NCBI GenBank assembly: GCA_030834905.1
Contig: JAUQWZ010000034.1
Coordinates: 248,001-312,000, forward strand
Length of the DNA stretch: 64,000 nucleotides
Source of the DNA: Aggregatilineales bacterium
Lineage (GTDB): Bacteria; Chloroflexota; Anaerolineae; Aggregatilineales; Phototrophicaceae
Direction: 5' to 3'
Part shown: positions 27,165 to 37,085 of the stretch, in pieces
How the letters are laid out: every line of letters starts with the position of its first letter
Position numbering within the stretch: position 1 is the stretch's first letter
The notes under the pieces: model-generated
Database searches by the model: none
Told to the model about the DNA's origin: nothing
The model's input: the letters and a program-made list of their open reading frames with translations, nothing else
Position numbers and translations under genes: made by a program

Positions 27165-30032
27165 CTAGTGACGGCGTTCCGCCGCCAGATTGATCGCTTC
27201 CAGCACGTTGTTCAGCCCGCCTTCAACATCGCTGTTGACATGCAGGCGCATGGCGCGCCGTCCCTTGCTCTGAAGGGCTTCAAGATCCCCCGCTGCCTGC
27301 GCCGCCTTGAGCACGCCAAAGCTGAATGGCTCGCCCGGAATCGGCACATCCTCGGGATCATCGCAGGTAATCTGGATGAAGATGCCGTTGTTGGCGCCAC
27401 CCTTGTGCAGTTGTCCAGTGCTGTGCTGGAAGCGCGGACCATAGCCCAGCGTCACCGCGCGGCGGGTGGTGTGGCGCAGCCGTCGGCGCACTTCGTCCAG
27501 CGGCTCGCTCGACTCCGTATTCATCGGCAGATACGCCAGCAGCGCAAAGTAATCGCCCGCGCCGGTCGAGTTAAACTGCGCCGCCAACAAGCCTGACAGC
27601 GTCTGGCTGTCAAACTGGTGCTGCTGGCACAGGTCGCGCAGCATCGCTTCCATCTGGTCGTCAATATACAGGCTAACGCCGCCCTCGGTGATGATGGGAC
27701 GGGTCTGCGGCAGGCTGCCATGCTGCTTGTAATAGTCAAGCAGGCGGGCGGTGTTTTGCTTGCTTTCGGATACGTTCGGCTCGTCAAATGGGTTGATGCC
27801 AAGCAGCTTCCCCGCCACCGCGGTCGCGTATTCCCAGCGGAAGAATTCGCCCGCCAGCGCGTAACGGTCAGGAAGATGCAGCGTCACTAACGGATGCCCC
27901 ACCTGCTGAAGCGCCAGCAAACCGCTGTCCAGTTCGTCGTTCCGGTCGCCATCCACGCGCACAAACACCAACAGGCGGTCGGTCGAATAATCGTGCGGCT
28001 TGCCCACCGTCGCGTTCACCACCGGCACCAGCCCGCGTCCCTCTTTGCCGGTGCTTTCGGCAATAAGCTGCTCCATCCAGTTACCAAACGACTCAATCGA
28101 TGGACTGCATCGAATGGTCACTTTGTCCTGCCCTTTCAAACCCAGCGTGCCCATGATCGCCCCCAGCATAATGCCGGGATGATCCCTGCCGATAATCTTG
28201 GGACCGCAGGCTTTAAACATGCGTTCGGCGTTTGCCCACATCTGCGCCAGATCCAGCCCCAGCATTGCCGCCGGAACCATGCCAAAATAGCTTAAGGCGC
28301 TGTAACGTCCGCCAATATCCGCCGGGTTCAGAAAAACGTCACGGAAGCCGTTATCCCGCGCCTGCTGTTCGAGGCTCGAACCCGGATCGGTGATGGCGAT
28401 GAACTGCGATCCGTTTCGCCCGGTCGCCTCGAAGAAGTATTGGAAGAAGCAGGCGGTTTCAATCGTCGAGCCGGATTTGCTGGACACGATGAAAACGCTG
28501 CGCTTGAGATCGACCGACTTTCCAACCGCCCGAACCTGGGTCGGGTCGGTGCTGTCGAGCATTACCAGACGCGGGAAGCCAGCCTGAACGCCAAAGGTCT
28601 TGCTCAACACTTCCGGGGCGAGGCTGCTGCCGCCCATGCCAAGCAGCACAATCGCGTCGATATTAGCGTCGCGGGTGCTGTCCTGAAGTACCTGCAGGCG
28701 CTGGCGGTCAATTGTCTCCAGCACGTCCAGCCAGCCTAAGCGATCCTCGATCTTCGCCACGATGGACGGATGATCTTTCCACAGCGTCGCATCACGATTC
28801 CAGATGCGGGTGTTGAACTGCTCGGTGTCCAGTTCTTTGATAGTCGTCTGCACGTCGCTGTTGTGGACGCCGATAGAGATTTCCTGCCGCTTGATAACGC
28901 CCGTTTGCAGCACGTTGCGCTTGGCATCCACCTGATCGAGCAGGTTGCGGAACGACTCGGCAAAGGCTTCGACGCCGTCAACCTGTAACTGGCGCGTCAC
29001 CTGCTCCATGTCAATGCCGACTTCCGCCAGCATCTCCATCATCTGTTCGGCATCCTCGATATCGTTCATCAGCGTCGGCGCTGCCGTCCCATGATCCTTG
29101 AACGCCTTCAGCGTTTCCGGCGGCACCGTATTGACGGTATCCTCGCCGATCAACTGGTCAATGTACATGGTGTCCGGGTATGCCGGGTTCTTGGTGCTGG
29201 TCGATGCCCACAGTACCCGCTGCGCGGTCGCGCCCGCCTGGCGCAGCTTCGCAAAGCGCTCGCCGTGAAAAACCTCGTTGAAGTGCTTGTACGCCAGCTT
29301 GGCGTTGGCAATCGCCGCCCTGCCCTTCAGCTTGTTGTTCAGCGCCACGCGGCTCAGGTCGCGCCCCTGCGCGGCGCGGATGTTGTTGTCCAGCATCCGG
29401 TCAACCATCGTGTCGATACGGCTGAGGAAGAAGCTGGCGACCGAGGCAATCTGCGAGAAATCCTCGCCAGCGGCAGCGCGGCGCTCAAGCCCGCGAATAT
29501 AGGCTTCCGCCACCTGTCCGTAATTCTGCAAGCCGAAGATCAGAGTCACGTTGATATTGATACCCGCCGCCGTCGCTTCCTCAATCGCCGGAATGCCCGC
29601 GTCGGTTGCCGGAATCTTGATCATCACATTCGGACGGTTGACGGCTTCATGCAGCCGCTTCGCCTCGGCAACAGTGCTTTCGGTGTCGTTGGCGATCAGC
29701 GGTGAGACTTCGAGGCTGACATAGCCGTCGCGCCCGCCGGTGCGTTCGTACACCGGGCGAAACAGGTCAAGCGCGTTTTGAATATCCTCAACCGCCAGCC
29801 GTTCGAAAATCGCGTATGGCTCGTAGTCAAGCAGTGCTTCCAGCGCCGTGTCATAGTCAGGCGAATCGCCAATCGCTTTCTGGAAGATCGAGGGATTGGA
29901 AGTCACTCCAAGCACGCCATCCTCGTCGATCAACCGCTTGAGTTCGCCGCCGGTAATCATGCTGCGACGAATGTTGTCATACCAGATACTCTGTCCAAAC
30001 TGCTGTACATCCACGGGTGGGTTGCCAGCCAT
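27165..30032 (-). CDS. tal-pgi: Transaldolase-glucose-6-phosphate isomerase fusion
   Basis: Bifunctional enzyme linking the pentose phosphate pathway and glycolysis, 955 residues from ATG 30032 (GAGGAG upstream; an in-frame ATG six codons earlier lacks this). The transaldolase half (about 1-365) has GVTSNPSIF and the Schiff-base lysine Lys139 in NVMIKIPATDAG. The isomerase half (about 395-955) has GMGGSSLAPE, VFIVSSKSGSTIET and a C-terminal region rich in conserved Gln/His. Such fusions are known from several bacterial phyla, including Actinobacteria and Chloroflexota. It is last in the operon tkt-rpiB-tal/pgi, although 180 bases and a terminator-like hairpin separate it from rpiB. Confidence 0.95.
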   Translation of the reverse strand: MAGNPPVDVQQFGQSIWYDNIRRSMITGGELKRLIDEDGVLGVTSNPSIFQKAIGDSPDYDTALEALLDYEPYAIFERLAVEDIQNALDLFRPVYERTGGRDGYVSLEVSPLIANDTESTVAEAKRLHEAVNRPNVMIKIPATDAGIPAIEEATAAGININVTLIFGLQNYGQVAEAYIRGLERRAAAGEDFSQIASVASFFLSRIDTMVDRMLDNNIRAAQGRDLSRVALNNKLKGRAAIANAKLAYKHFNEVFHGERFAKLRQAGATAQRVLWASTSTKNPAYPDTMYIDQLIGEDTVNTVPPETLKAFKDHGTAAPTLMNDIEDAEQMMEMLAEVGIDMEQVTRQLQVDGVEAFAESFRNLLDQVDAKRNVLQTGVIKRQEISIGVHNSDVQTTIKELDTEQFNTRIWNRDATLWKDHPSIVAKIEDRLGWLDVLETIDRQRLQVLQDSTRDANIDAIVLLGMGGSSLAPEVLSKTFGVQAGFPRLVMLDSTDPTQVRAVGKSVDLKRSVFIVSSKSGSTIETACFFQYFFEATGRNGSQFIAITDPGSSLEQQARDNGFRDVFLNPADIGGRYSALSYFGMVPAAMLGLDLAQMWANAERMFKACGPKIIGRDHPGIMLGAIMGTLGLKGQDKVTIRCSPSIESFGNWMEQLIAESTGKEGRGLVPVVNATVGKPHDYSTDRLLVFVRVDGDRNDELDSGLLALQQVGHPLVTLHLPDRYALAGEFFRWEYATAVAGKLLGINPFDEPNVSESKQNTARLLDYYKQHGSLPQTRPIITEGGVSLYIDDQMEAMLRDLCQQHQFDSQTLSGLLAAQFNSTGAGDYFALLAYLPMNTESSEPLDEVRRRLRHTTRRAVTLGYGPRFQHSTGQLHKGGANNGIFIQITCDDPEDVPIPGEPFSFGVLKAAQAAGDLEALQSKGRRAMRLHVNSDVEGGLNNVLEAINLAAERRH

Positions 30033-30167
30033 TTTCTGCTCCTCATCCAAACCAATCGGATTATTCGCTTATATGACTGACGCAGTTGGCGTGCCGGACA
30101 GCAGGCACGATCCCACTGTCTAAGCGGCTCTCGCTCAACTGCGCAGCTTTACTCTCCACTAAACCCT

Positions 30168-30200
30168 AAAAACCCTAAACCGGCAGATCAGCCCTGCCGG
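30168..30200 (-). terminator. Terminator-like hairpin after rpiB
   Basis: On the minus strand stem CCGGCAG/CTGCCGG with a 7-base loop is followed by TTTAGGG units and TTTTT. It sits 12 bases after the rpiB stop and upstream of tal-pgi, so tal-pgi may need read-through or its own promoter. Confidence 0.6.
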
Positions 30201-30212
30201 GTTCTCACCGCT

Positions 30213-30665
30213 TTAGCGATGGCGCTTCTCAATCGCCTGCACCTTGCCAAAACGACGCCGGTGGCGTTCCTCGTCGCTCGGTACGGCGTTCAAAAACGCC
30301 TGTGCCAGTTCTTCCGCCATCGCCGGACCGATCACGCGCGCGCCAATACACATAATGTTCATCCGGTCATGCTCGACGCCCTGGTGCGCGCTGTAGGTAT
30401 CATGGCACACGGCGGCATAGATGCCGGGAATCTTGTTTGCCGCGATACACGCGCCAACGCCGCTGCCGCAAAGCAGCAGTCCACGTTCGGCGCGCCCTTC
30501 CAGCACCGCCAGTGAAATTTTCTCCGCCACATCCGGGTAATCGCTCGGCACATCCGCCGTATCGACGCCGAGGTCGATTACCTCATGTCCCTGCTTGTCC
30601 AAATAGTCTACCAGATGCTGCTTGAGTGAATATCCGGCGTGGTCAGATGCCAGCGCAATTTTCAT
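30213..30665 (-). CDS. rpiB: Ribose-5-phosphate isomerase B
   Basis: Interconverts ribose 5-phosphate and ribulose 5-phosphate. At 150 residues it has the family length, with substrate-binding Asp8/His9 in [10 protein letters not shown], the active-site Cys66 in [15 protein letters not shown], and the phosphate site near [13 protein letters not shown]. The ATG overlaps the tkt stop by four bases (ATGA), so translation is coupled to transketolase. Together with the fused transaldolase/isomerase downstream, this makes an almost complete non-oxidative pentose phosphate module. Confidence 0.96.
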   Translation of the reverse strand: MKIALASDHAGYSLKQHLVDYLDKQGHEVIDLGVDTADVPSDYPDVAEKISLAVLEGRAERGLLLCGSGVGACIAANKIPGIYAAVCHDTYSAHQGVEHDRMNIMCIGARVIGPAMAEELAQAFLNAVPSDEERHRRRFGKVQAIEKRHR

Positions 30666-32668
30666 CCCATCACCTTTCGGGCGGCTTCCACTACCTTTTC
30701 CGGCGTCAGCCCATATTCCTGATAGATGCGTTCATAGGGCGCGCTCGCACCAAATTTGTCCACGCCAATGGCGATGCCGCGCTGTCCCACGTAGCGTTCC
30801 CAGCCTAACGTCACCCCTGCTTCAATGCTCACCCGCGCCGTCACCGCCGCAGGCAGCACCAGTTCGCGGTAGCTGGCGTCCTGTTGATCGAACAGCCGCC
30901 AGCAGGGTAAAGACACCAGCCGCGCCTTCACGCCAGCCGCCGTCAGAGTCCGGTAGGCTTCGTGGGCGATATGCACTTCGCTGCCCGTCCCCAGCAAAAT
31001 CACGTCCGGCGTGCCGTCGGAATCCGCCAGCACGTATCCGCCGCGCGCCGCGCCGCTGCGGATCGCATCGACGCCGCCAATGGCTTCGCCGGTCAGCACC
31101 GGCAGATCCTGCCGGGTAAATATCAGCGCCGAAGGCTTGTCCAACTGCATGGCAGTATGCCACGCCGCCGTCGTCTCATTGGCGTCCGCCGGACGGATGA
31201 CGTACAGATCGGGGATGGCGCGCATAGCGATCAACTGCTCGACCGGCTGATGGGTGGGTCCGTCCTCGCCCAGACCAATACTGTCGTGGGTGAAGACGTA
31301 GATCGGGTCGATGCCCATCAGGCAGCCGATGCGGACTGCCGGGCGCATGTAATCGCTGAAATTGAAGAACGTCGCCGAATAGGGCTTGATGATGCCGCCG
31401 TGAAGCGCCAGCCCGTTGACAATCGCGCCCATGCCGTGTTCGCGCACGCCAAAGCGCACGTTGCGGGCGGCGGGCTTGCCGGGTCCGGTGTTCTCCGCCC
31501 CCTTGATCAGCGTCTTGGTGCTGCCAGCCAGGTCGGCGTCGCCGCCGATCATGGTTGGAATGTGTTTGGCAATCGCGTTCAATACAGTGCCGGAAGCGTT
31601 GCGAGTGGCGATCTTCTTCTCCGCCGTAAAGACCGGCAGATCGGCATCCCAGCCGTCGGGCAGTTCGCCTGCCTGGACGCACTCGAATTCGGCGGCAAGT
31701 TCGGGATACTGCTGGCGATAAGCTTCAAAAATATCGCGCCATTCCTGTTCCTGCGCCGCGCCAGCATCCACCGCCTGGCGGAATAACTCCAGCGCATCGC
31801 CCGGAATGTAAAAATCTTCCTGAGGCCAGCCAAAGTTCTCTTTGACCAGCCGCACCTCGTCCACGCCCAGCGGCGAGCCATGCGCGTCACTGGTATTCTG
31901 CTTATTCGGGCTGCCGTAGCCGATGATCGTCCGAATACTGATCAGGCTGGGCTTATTGGTGACCGCTTTGGCTTCGATGATCGCCTTGTTGATGGCTTCC
32001 ACGTCGTTGCCATCGCCCACGTCGAGCGTGTGCCAGCCGTAGGAACGAAAGCGCTCGCCGACGTCTTCGGTGAAGGTCATGTCGGCGCTGCCATCCAGCG
32101 TAATGCGGTTGCTGTCGTACAGATAAATCAGCTTGCCCAGACCCCAGTGTCCTGCCAGCGAATCAGCCTCTGCCGAGACGCCTTCCATCAGGTCGCCGTC
32201 GCTGACCAGCGCATAGGTATAGTGATCGACAATCTCAAAACCAGGACGGTTGAAATACGAGGCGAGATAGGTTTCAGCCAGCGCCATGCCCACTGCTGTC
32301 GCCGCGCCCTGCCCCAAGGGTCCGGTGGTCGTCTCAACGCCCGGCGTCAGGTGATACTCAGGGTGTCCCGGCGTGATGCTGCCCCACTGGCGGAAATTCT
32401 TGATCTCGTCGAGGGACACGTCATAGCCGGTGAGGTACAGCAGCGAGTACAGCAGCATCGAGCCGTGTCCCGCGCTCAGCACAAAGCGGTCACGGTTCGT
32501 CCATTTTGGGTTGCGCGGGTTGTGGCGCAGATGGCGCGTCCACAGCGTATACGCCATCGGCGCAGCGCCCATCGGCAGCCCCGGATGACCGCTGTTGGCT
32601 TTCTGGACAGCATCGATGGACAAAATGCGAATAGTGTTGATCGCAAGGTTTTGCACGTCACTTGGCAA
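30662..32668 (-). CDS. tkt: Transketolase
   Basis: Thiamine diphosphate enzyme transferring two-carbon units between sugar phosphates, 668 residues. The N-terminal PP domain carries [14 protein letters not shown] and the ThDP/metal motif [24 protein letters not shown]; the Pyr domain has [21 protein letters not shown] with the catalytic Glu; and [24 protein letters not shown] is the transketolase signature. The start is TTG at 32668 with GGAGG nine bases upstream; no ATG fits. First gene of the operon, with a TATAAT -10 on the minus strand at 32712-32717. Confidence 0.97.
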   Translation of the reverse strand: MPSDVQNLAINTIRILSIDAVQKANSGHPGLPMGAAPMAYTLWTRHLRHNPRNPKWTNRDRFVLSAGHGSMLLYSLLYLTGYDVSLDEIKNFRQWGSITPGHPEYHLTPGVETTTGPLGQGAATAVGMALAETYLASYFNRPGFEIVDHYTYALVSDGDLMEGVSAEADSLAGHWGLGKLIYLYDSNRITLDGSADMTFTEDVGERFRSYGWHTLDVGDGNDVEAINKAIIEAKAVTNKPSLISIRTIIGYGSPNKQNTSDAHGSPLGVDEVRLVKENFGWPQEDFYIPGDALELFRQAVDAGAAQEQEWRDIFEAYRQQYPELAAEFECVQAGELPDGWDADLPVFTAEKKIATRNASGTVLNAIAKHIPTMIGGDADLAGSTKTLIKGAENTGPGKPAARNVRFGVREHGMGAIVNGLALHGGIIKPYSATFFNFSDYMRPAVRIGCLMGIDPIYVFTHDSIGLGEDGPTHQPVEQLIAMRAIPDLYVIRPADANETTAAWHTAMQLDKPSALIFTRQDLPVLTGEAIGGVDAIRSGAARGGYVLADSDGTPDVILLGTGSEVHIAHEAYRTLTAAGVKARLVSLPCWRLFDQQDASYRELVLPAAVTARVSIEAGVTLGWERYVGQRGIAIGVDKFGASAPYERIYQEYGLTPEKVVEAARKVMG

Positions 32669-32711
32669 GGCGGTATCCCTCCATAAATGAACGTTCTGAT
32701 TATGGCGAAGG

Positions 32712-32717
32712 ATTATA
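32712..32717 (-). promoter_or_regulatory. -10 element for the tkt operon
   Basis: TATAAT on the minus strand, 44 bases before the TTG start of tkt. The -35 region is poor, so strength is uncertain. Confidence 0.45.
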
Positions 32718-32798
32718 CACAGGCGTTAACCAATACGCCCAATTTGCCCGACAATAGGTTATGATCGTCACGTGTTCTGACGGCTTAAAGGGGCTGGT

Positions 32799-33623
32799 AT
32801 GCTCAACCGAGTTGTAACCCTCATTATCCTGCTGTCGATTGGCTTTTCCAGCGCGGCGGTACTTTCCCAGCGCGAGGAAGCTGCCGACGAGCCACTACCC
32901 GTTGAAATCCTCGCTCCCGAAGTCCTGTCCGAAATTCCGCACAGCACCGACGACTTCACTCAGGGACTGGTCTGGGTGGACGGAAGGCTGTTCCAGAGCA
33001 CCGGTCAGTACGGCGACTCGCTGCTTCAGGAGCTGGATCGCGAAACCGGCGAATCGCTGCGCGACGTGCCGCTGGCAGACGAGTATTTTGGCGAAGGACT
33101 GGCGCTGATAGACGACCAACTGGTGCAGATCACCTGGCGCGAACAGACCGCCTTCGTCTATGACCTGGAAACGTTTGAGCAGACTGGCACCTTCAGCTAC
33201 GACACTGAAGGCTGGGGTTTGTGCTACGATGGCGAATTCCTCTATATGACCGACGGCAGCCCGATCCTTTACCAGCGCGATCCCGAGACGTTCGAAATCA
33301 CCGACGAGATCTCGGTCACGCTGGCGGGGCAGCCCGTTCCGCAACTGAACGAACTGGAATGCGTAGAAGATGTTATCTACGCCAACGTCTGGCAGACGGA
33401 TGCTATCGTCCGTATCGACAAAGCTACTGGCGAGATTACCGGCGTCATCGACGCGCGCGGCTTACTGTCGCGCCAGCAGTTGGCGCGTCTCGAAGCCGGC
33501 GCGGTGCTCAACGGCATTGCCTATGACGCCGAAAACGAGACGTTTCTCATCACCGGCAAGCTGTGGCCCACCATCTTCGAGGTGCGCTTCGTGGTCGTCG
33601 AAGTCGTCGAAGCGGAAGGCTGA
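32799..33623 (+). CDS. Glutaminyl-peptide cyclotransferase (glutamine cyclotransferase)
   Basis: Exported enzyme of 274 residues that forms N-terminal pyroglutamate on peptides, of the five-bladed beta-propeller plant/bacterial type. The signal-anchor is VVTLIILLSIGFSSAAVL. Family motifs are FTQGLVWVDGRLFQSTGQYGDS, FGEGLALIDDQLVQITWREQ, EGWGLCYDGEFLYMTDGS and the C-terminal LNGIAYDAENETFLITGKLWP. A Shine-Dalgarno AAGGGG lies 8 bases upstream. TATGAT at 32760 followed by a CGTCA/TGACG hairpin is a candidate promoter. It is divergent from tkt. A composite palindromic element follows the gene. Confidence 0.9.
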   Translation: MLNRVVTLIILLSIGFSSAAVLSQREEAADEPLPVEILAPEVLSEIPHSTDDFTQGLVWVDGRLFQSTGQYGDSLLQELDRETGESLRDVPLADEYFGEGLALIDDQLVQITWREQTAFVYDLETFEQTGTFSYDTEGWGLCYDGEFLYMTDGSPILYQRDPETFEITDEISVTLAGQPVPQLNELECVEDVIYANVWQTDAIVRIDKATGEITGVIDARGLLSRQQLARLEAGAVLNGIAYDAENETFLITGKLWPTIFEVRFVVVEVVEAEG

Positions 33624-33661
33624 TTGGCGGCGAGCCGACTGGAGCATGTTAGGCACTTTTT

Positions 33662-33763
33662 AGCCCTCATCCCCGCCCTTCTCCCTCATGGAGAAGGGTG
33701 AAAAACAGACTTCTTCGTTGTGAAGTCCCTCGCCCTGAGGGAGAGGGATTTAGGGTGAGGGCT
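33662..33763. repeat. 102-bp MITE-like composite palindrome
   Basis: The ends are inverted (AGCCCTCATCCC at 33662 and GGGTGAGGGCT at 33753-33763, one base difference in length). Inside are a hairpin CCCTTCTCC/GGAGAAGGG and a second CCCTC/GAGGG hairpin followed by GAGAGGG. The pattern resembles small non-autonomous elements dispersed in many bacterial genomes. Confidence 0.7.
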
Positions 33764-33848
33764 GCCTGCGAGAATGCGATGGTGATTTTAGGCAGCGCGC
33801 CCCGGCAGTTATGAGCAATGTGAACCCTGTGAGTGTACTGGATTCTGT

Positions 33849-35069
33849 GTGGCACTGATTCTACTGGCAGCAGGCGCGCTGTTTGGCATCCTGTTCCTGC
33901 TCAACAACCTGCTGCGAACCCTGTTTCGCAGCGAAAAGATCCGCTTTCTCGACCTGCTGCTGGCGTTTCTGGCGACGCTCGTTCCGCTGGCGGCGCTGGT
34001 CGCCAACCACACGCTTGAGAACCCGGACGCTCTGATTGAGCGCGGCGCGTTCTGGCTGGCGATTGGGCTGGCAGCGGCGAGTGTGGTTATCGTCCTGCTG
34101 GAGCTATTCCGTCCACAGCGGCTGCGCGCCTCACGCGGGCTGCTCAGCTTTTCCAGCGGGGCGCTGCTGCTGATTTCGAGCTTCACCGTCCCCTTTGTCG
34201 CCGCCTATTTCGCCCTGTCATCGGGCGAACCGATCCCATCCGCGCCGGAAACGACGCCGGACGCCGAAGCCACCGACCAGCTTGTCGAACGCAGCGACCG
34301 CTTTAACTCGCTGTTCCGCGCCGTTCGGCTGGTCGTCTCTGAGGAAATCGAAATTGGCGAGGTCGCGCTGTTCACGCTGCTCGATCAGGGTACGCCGCTG
34401 GCGGAAATCGTGGCGGAGTACGGCGGCGATACCGAACACGTCATCCTGCGCATCAGCGAGATCATGCGCCTCGGCATCCGTGAAGCTGCCAGCGTGGGCG
34501 AGATGAATCCCCTCGAAGCGGCGCTGCTGCTCAGCCAGATGGAGACTCTCGTCCGTATTGCCGTCAACAATAATCTGGTTGAATTCAGCGGGCGCTTCGG
34601 CGGACCCACGCCAACTGGCACGCGCCCAAGCCTGCTGTCGCTGCTGACCGAACCGGCGGCAACGCGAACCGCTTCGCCGAACGCCTCGCCGTACGCTTCG
34701 CTGACAGCCACGCCGACAGCCACCGAAACGCCTGCGCCAACCCACACCAGCACCCTCACCCGCACGCCGCGCCCGACCTCACCGCCAACCGCGACGCGCT
34801 TTCGCTTCACTACCCGCACGCCCACGCCTGCGCCAACCGCGGTAATGCCCTGCCTCGCCTCGGTGGAGTACAATCTGCGCCTGCGCGCCCTGCCTTCCGA
34901 AGACGCCGAAACGCTGCTGGTCATTCCCTACGCCACGACCATCGAACTGATCGGACGCAGCGCCGAGTCAACCTGGTGGGCGACGACGTTTGAGGGGCAG
35001 GCTGGTTGGGTCGATGGCGCGTACCTGATGCTGAGCGCAGCCTGCGAAACCCTGCCCGAAACGGGGTAA
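33849..35069 (+). CDS. Polytopic membrane protein with C-terminal SH3-like domain
   Basis: Unrecognised protein of 406 residues beginning with GTG 33849. Four hydrophobic helices occupy about residues 1-125. A middle extracytoplasmic or cytoplasmic helical segment follows (about 140-255: RFNSLFRAVRLVVSEEIEIGEVALF and later). A Thr/Pro/Ala-rich linker of about 65 residues leads to a bacterial SH3-like domain (VEYNLRLRALPSEDAETLLV, TTIELIGRSAESTWWATTF, GQAGWVDGAYL). SH3b domains often bind peptidoglycan or sense the envelope, so a cell-surface role is plausible, but nothing more can be said. It follows the MITE-like element by 85 bases. Confidence 0.65.
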   Translation: MALILLAAGALFGILFLLNNLLRTLFRSEKIRFLDLLLAFLATLVPLAALVANHTLENPDALIERGAFWLAIGLAAASVVIVLLELFRPQRLRASRGLLSFSSGALLLISSFTVPFVAAYFALSSGEPIPSAPETTPDAEATDQLVERSDRFNSLFRAVRLVVSEEIEIGEVALFTLLDQGTPLAEIVAEYGGDTEHVILRISEIMRLGIREAASVGEMNPLEAALLLSQMETLVRIAVNNNLVEFSGRFGGPTPTGTRPSLLSLLTEPAATRTASPNASPYASLTATPTATETPAPTHTSTLTRTPRPTSPPTATRFRFTTRTPTPAPTAVMPCLASVEYNLRLRALPSEDAETLLVIPYATTIELIGRSAESTWWATTFEGQAGWVDGAYLMLSAACETLPETG

Positions 35070-35116
35070 CCGTTCGTTGGGACACGATACATAGTGTCTG
35101 CTATGCGTTAGGCGGC

Positions 35117-35137
35117 GGACACGACATTGTCGTGTCC
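35117..35137. repeat. GGACACGAC-type palindrome
   Basis: GGACACGAC-ATT-GTCGTGTCC, a 9-bp perfect stem, placed immediately beyond the stop of the sugar permease gene and after the SH3 gene. A near-identical copy lies at 46002. Confidence 0.7.
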
Positions 35138-36025
35138 CTACTTGTTCGAGCCGAGCGTCAGCCCCTGGATGAAGTAGCGCTGCAGGAAGGCGAACACCAG
35201 AATCGTCGGCAGGGTCGCCAGCAGCGCGCCCGCCGTGATCACGGGCCAGTTGGTGGTGTACTGCCCGCGAAGCTGCGCCAGCCCCGCCGTCACCGGGCGC
35301 AGGCTGTCGTCGCTGATGAGGATGATCGCCCACAGATAATCGTTGAATACCCAGGTAAATTCCAGCGTCGCCAGCGCCGCCAGCGAGGGCAGCGTCAGCG
35401 GCAGCATAATCTGCCAGTAGATGCGGAACTCATTACAGCCGTCCACTCGCGCCGCGTCAAAGATCTCGCTTGGAACGGTGCGCATGAAGTTCCGTAACAC
35501 AAAGGTGCAGAAGCCAAGCTGAAACGCCGTCTGGATGAAGATCAGCGCCCAGTAGGTGTTGTACAGTCCCAGCGCGTTGGTCAGCCGGAAGACGGGCAGC
35601 ATTAAAATCTGAAACGGCAGCAGCGTACCCGCCACGTACATGAAGTAGATCGGCAGGTTGAACCGGAACCGGAACCGCGCCAGCGCATACGCCGTCAGCG
35701 AGGATAGAAACAGCATCCCAAACAGCGCTGGCAGCGTGACGATGAAGCTGTTGAGCAGGTAGCGGCTGACGCGCGCCTGATTCCACGCCTCGACGAAATT
35801 ATCGAACTTCAACGACTGCGGCATACTCCAGAAGCCGTTAATCGTCAGATCGTCCATCGTGCGAAAGGATGTGACCAGCGCCGCGAACATCGGAATCAGC
35901 CAGATGACCGTGAGCGCCGTCAGCAGGATGTACTTGACCGCCGTCCCAAAGCGCCTGCCGGTCGTGGATGGCTGTGACGCGGCGTTATATTCTGCCAGTG
36001 ATTTGGTATCCGCGATTGTTGTCAC
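35138..36025 (-). CDS. Carbohydrate ABC transporter permease (MalG-like)
   Basis: Inner-membrane permease of 295 residues with about six helices. The EAA loop that contacts the ATPase is EIFDAARVDGCNEFRIYWQI (about 200-219) followed by MLPLTLP, typical of the CUT1 sugar family. It is last in the operon lacI, binding protein, MalF-like, MalG-like, with a 9-base gap to the previous gene. No ATP-binding subunit gene is present; many CUT1 systems share one encoded elsewhere. The sugar is unknown. Confidence 0.94.
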   Translation of the reverse strand: MTTIADTKSLAEYNAASQPSTTGRRFGTAVKYILLTALTVIWLIPMFAALVTSFRTMDDLTINGFWSMPQSLKFDNFVEAWNQARVSRYLLNSFIVTLPALFGMLFLSSLTAYALARFRFRFNLPIYFMYVAGTLLPFQILMLPVFRLTNALGLYNTYWALIFIQTAFQLGFCTFVLRNFMRTVPSEIFDAARVDGCNEFRIYWQIMLPLTLPSLAALATLEFTWVFNDYLWAIILISDDSLRPVTAGLAQLRGQYTTNWPVITAGALLATLPTILVFAFLQRYFIQGLTLGSNK

Positions 36026-36034
36026 AACAGCCCC

Positions 36035-36949
36035 CTAATACTCCAGCTCGGTCTTGATGACACGCCACAGATAGAAGCCGATGAAGATCATGCTGATTGA
36101 GAACAGCACCACCGCAATCGCCGCCCCATAGCCCATCTGGTAGTTGTTGAACGCTTCGATATACATAAAGTTCGCCAGCACCTGGGTGCGCTGGCTGCCG
36201 CGCGTCATGATCGAGACGAGGTCGAACGCCCGCAGCGAGTCGATCATCGAGATGACCAGCACAATCGTCGTCACCGGCGCCAGCAGCGGCAGCACCACAT
36301 GGCGGAACAACTGCCAGCGCGACGCGCCATCGACAATCGCCGCTTCGGTCAGGGTGGGATCGATGTTTTTCAGACCGGCGAGATACAGAATCATCACGTA
36401 GCCGACCTGTCGCCACACCGCCGCCGCGATAATGCACCAGATGGCGAGATCGCGGTCACCCAGCCAGCCCGGCGGATCGGCAACGCCAACGCCGCGCAGA
36501 AACGAGTTGATCAAGCCGAGGCTGGGGTTATACACCCACGCCCAGATCAGCCCGATCACCGACAGCGACAGCACCAGCGGCGAGTAAAAACTGACCTTAT
36601 ACCAGCGCCCACCGCGCATCTCCTGATTGAAGACCAGCGCCATTCCCAAACCGCCGGTGGTTGGAATGGTGATGAACACCACCAGCCAGCGCAGGTTATT
36701 CGTCAGCGCCTCGTGGAAGGTGCGGTCGGTGAACAAACGCTCGAAGTTGCGCAGACCAACGAAACTGGGGTTGGGCGAGACGCCGTCCCAGTTGGTCAGG
36801 CTGAGATAAAACGTGTACAGCGTCGGACCGATAATCCAGACGAAATAGACGATCAGCGGGACGATGATGAACAGGTACGGCGTCCAGTTGATGTGTCTGC
36901 GTGTGCCGCCGCGTGCCCGCTGGGGCTGAATTTGCGCGATTGACGTCAT
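36035..36949 (-). CDS. Carbohydrate ABC transporter permease (MalF-like)
   Basis: Partner permease of 304 residues with a longer N-terminal segment, then six helices. The EAA motif is EAAIVDGASRWQLFRHVV followed by LPLLAP. The N-terminus WTPYLFIIVPLIVYFVWIIGPTLYTFYLSLTNWDG is typical of MalF/UgpA-type subunits. AAGGAG sits seven bases before the ATG. A GTAGGGG palindrome lies in the 136-base gap between the binding protein gene and this one, which may lower permease expression relative to the binding protein. Confidence 0.94.
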   Translation of the reverse strand: MTSIAQIQPQRARGGTRRHINWTPYLFIIVPLIVYFVWIIGPTLYTFYLSLTNWDGVSPNPSFVGLRNFERLFTDRTFHEALTNNLRWLVVFITIPTTGGLGMALVFNQEMRGGRWYKVSFYSPLVLSLSVIGLIWAWVYNPSLGLINSFLRGVGVADPPGWLGDRDLAIWCIIAAAVWRQVGYVMILYLAGLKNIDPTLTEAAIVDGASRWQLFRHVVLPLLAPVTTIVLVISMIDSLRAFDLVSIMTRGSQRTQVLANFMYIEAFNNYQMGYGAAIAVVLFSISMIFIGFYLWRVIKTELEY

Positions 36950-37028
36950 GTCGCGCTCCTTTTCAGATTCTGGAGGACTGCTTCATGAATGAAATGAAAC
37001 CGACGCAACACTGCAAAGAACGTGGTCG

Positions 37029-37056
37029 GTAGGGGCAGGATGTAGCCTGCCCCTAC
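37029..37056. repeat. GTAGGGG-type palindrome inside the sugar importer operon
   Basis: GTAGGGGCAGG and CCTGCCCCTAC form a perfect 11-bp stem with a 6-base loop, between the binding-protein and MalF-like genes. Such an intercistronic hairpin could stabilise the upstream mRNA segment; this is inference. Confidence 0.75.
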
Positions 37057-37085
37057 AACCAATGTTACACGTATCTGGAAACCTG

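Noticed and set aside
30160..30181. Plant telomere-like CCCTAAA units
   Set aside because: Only about three imperfect copies; best explained as the T-rich tail of the rpiB terminator read from the other strand.
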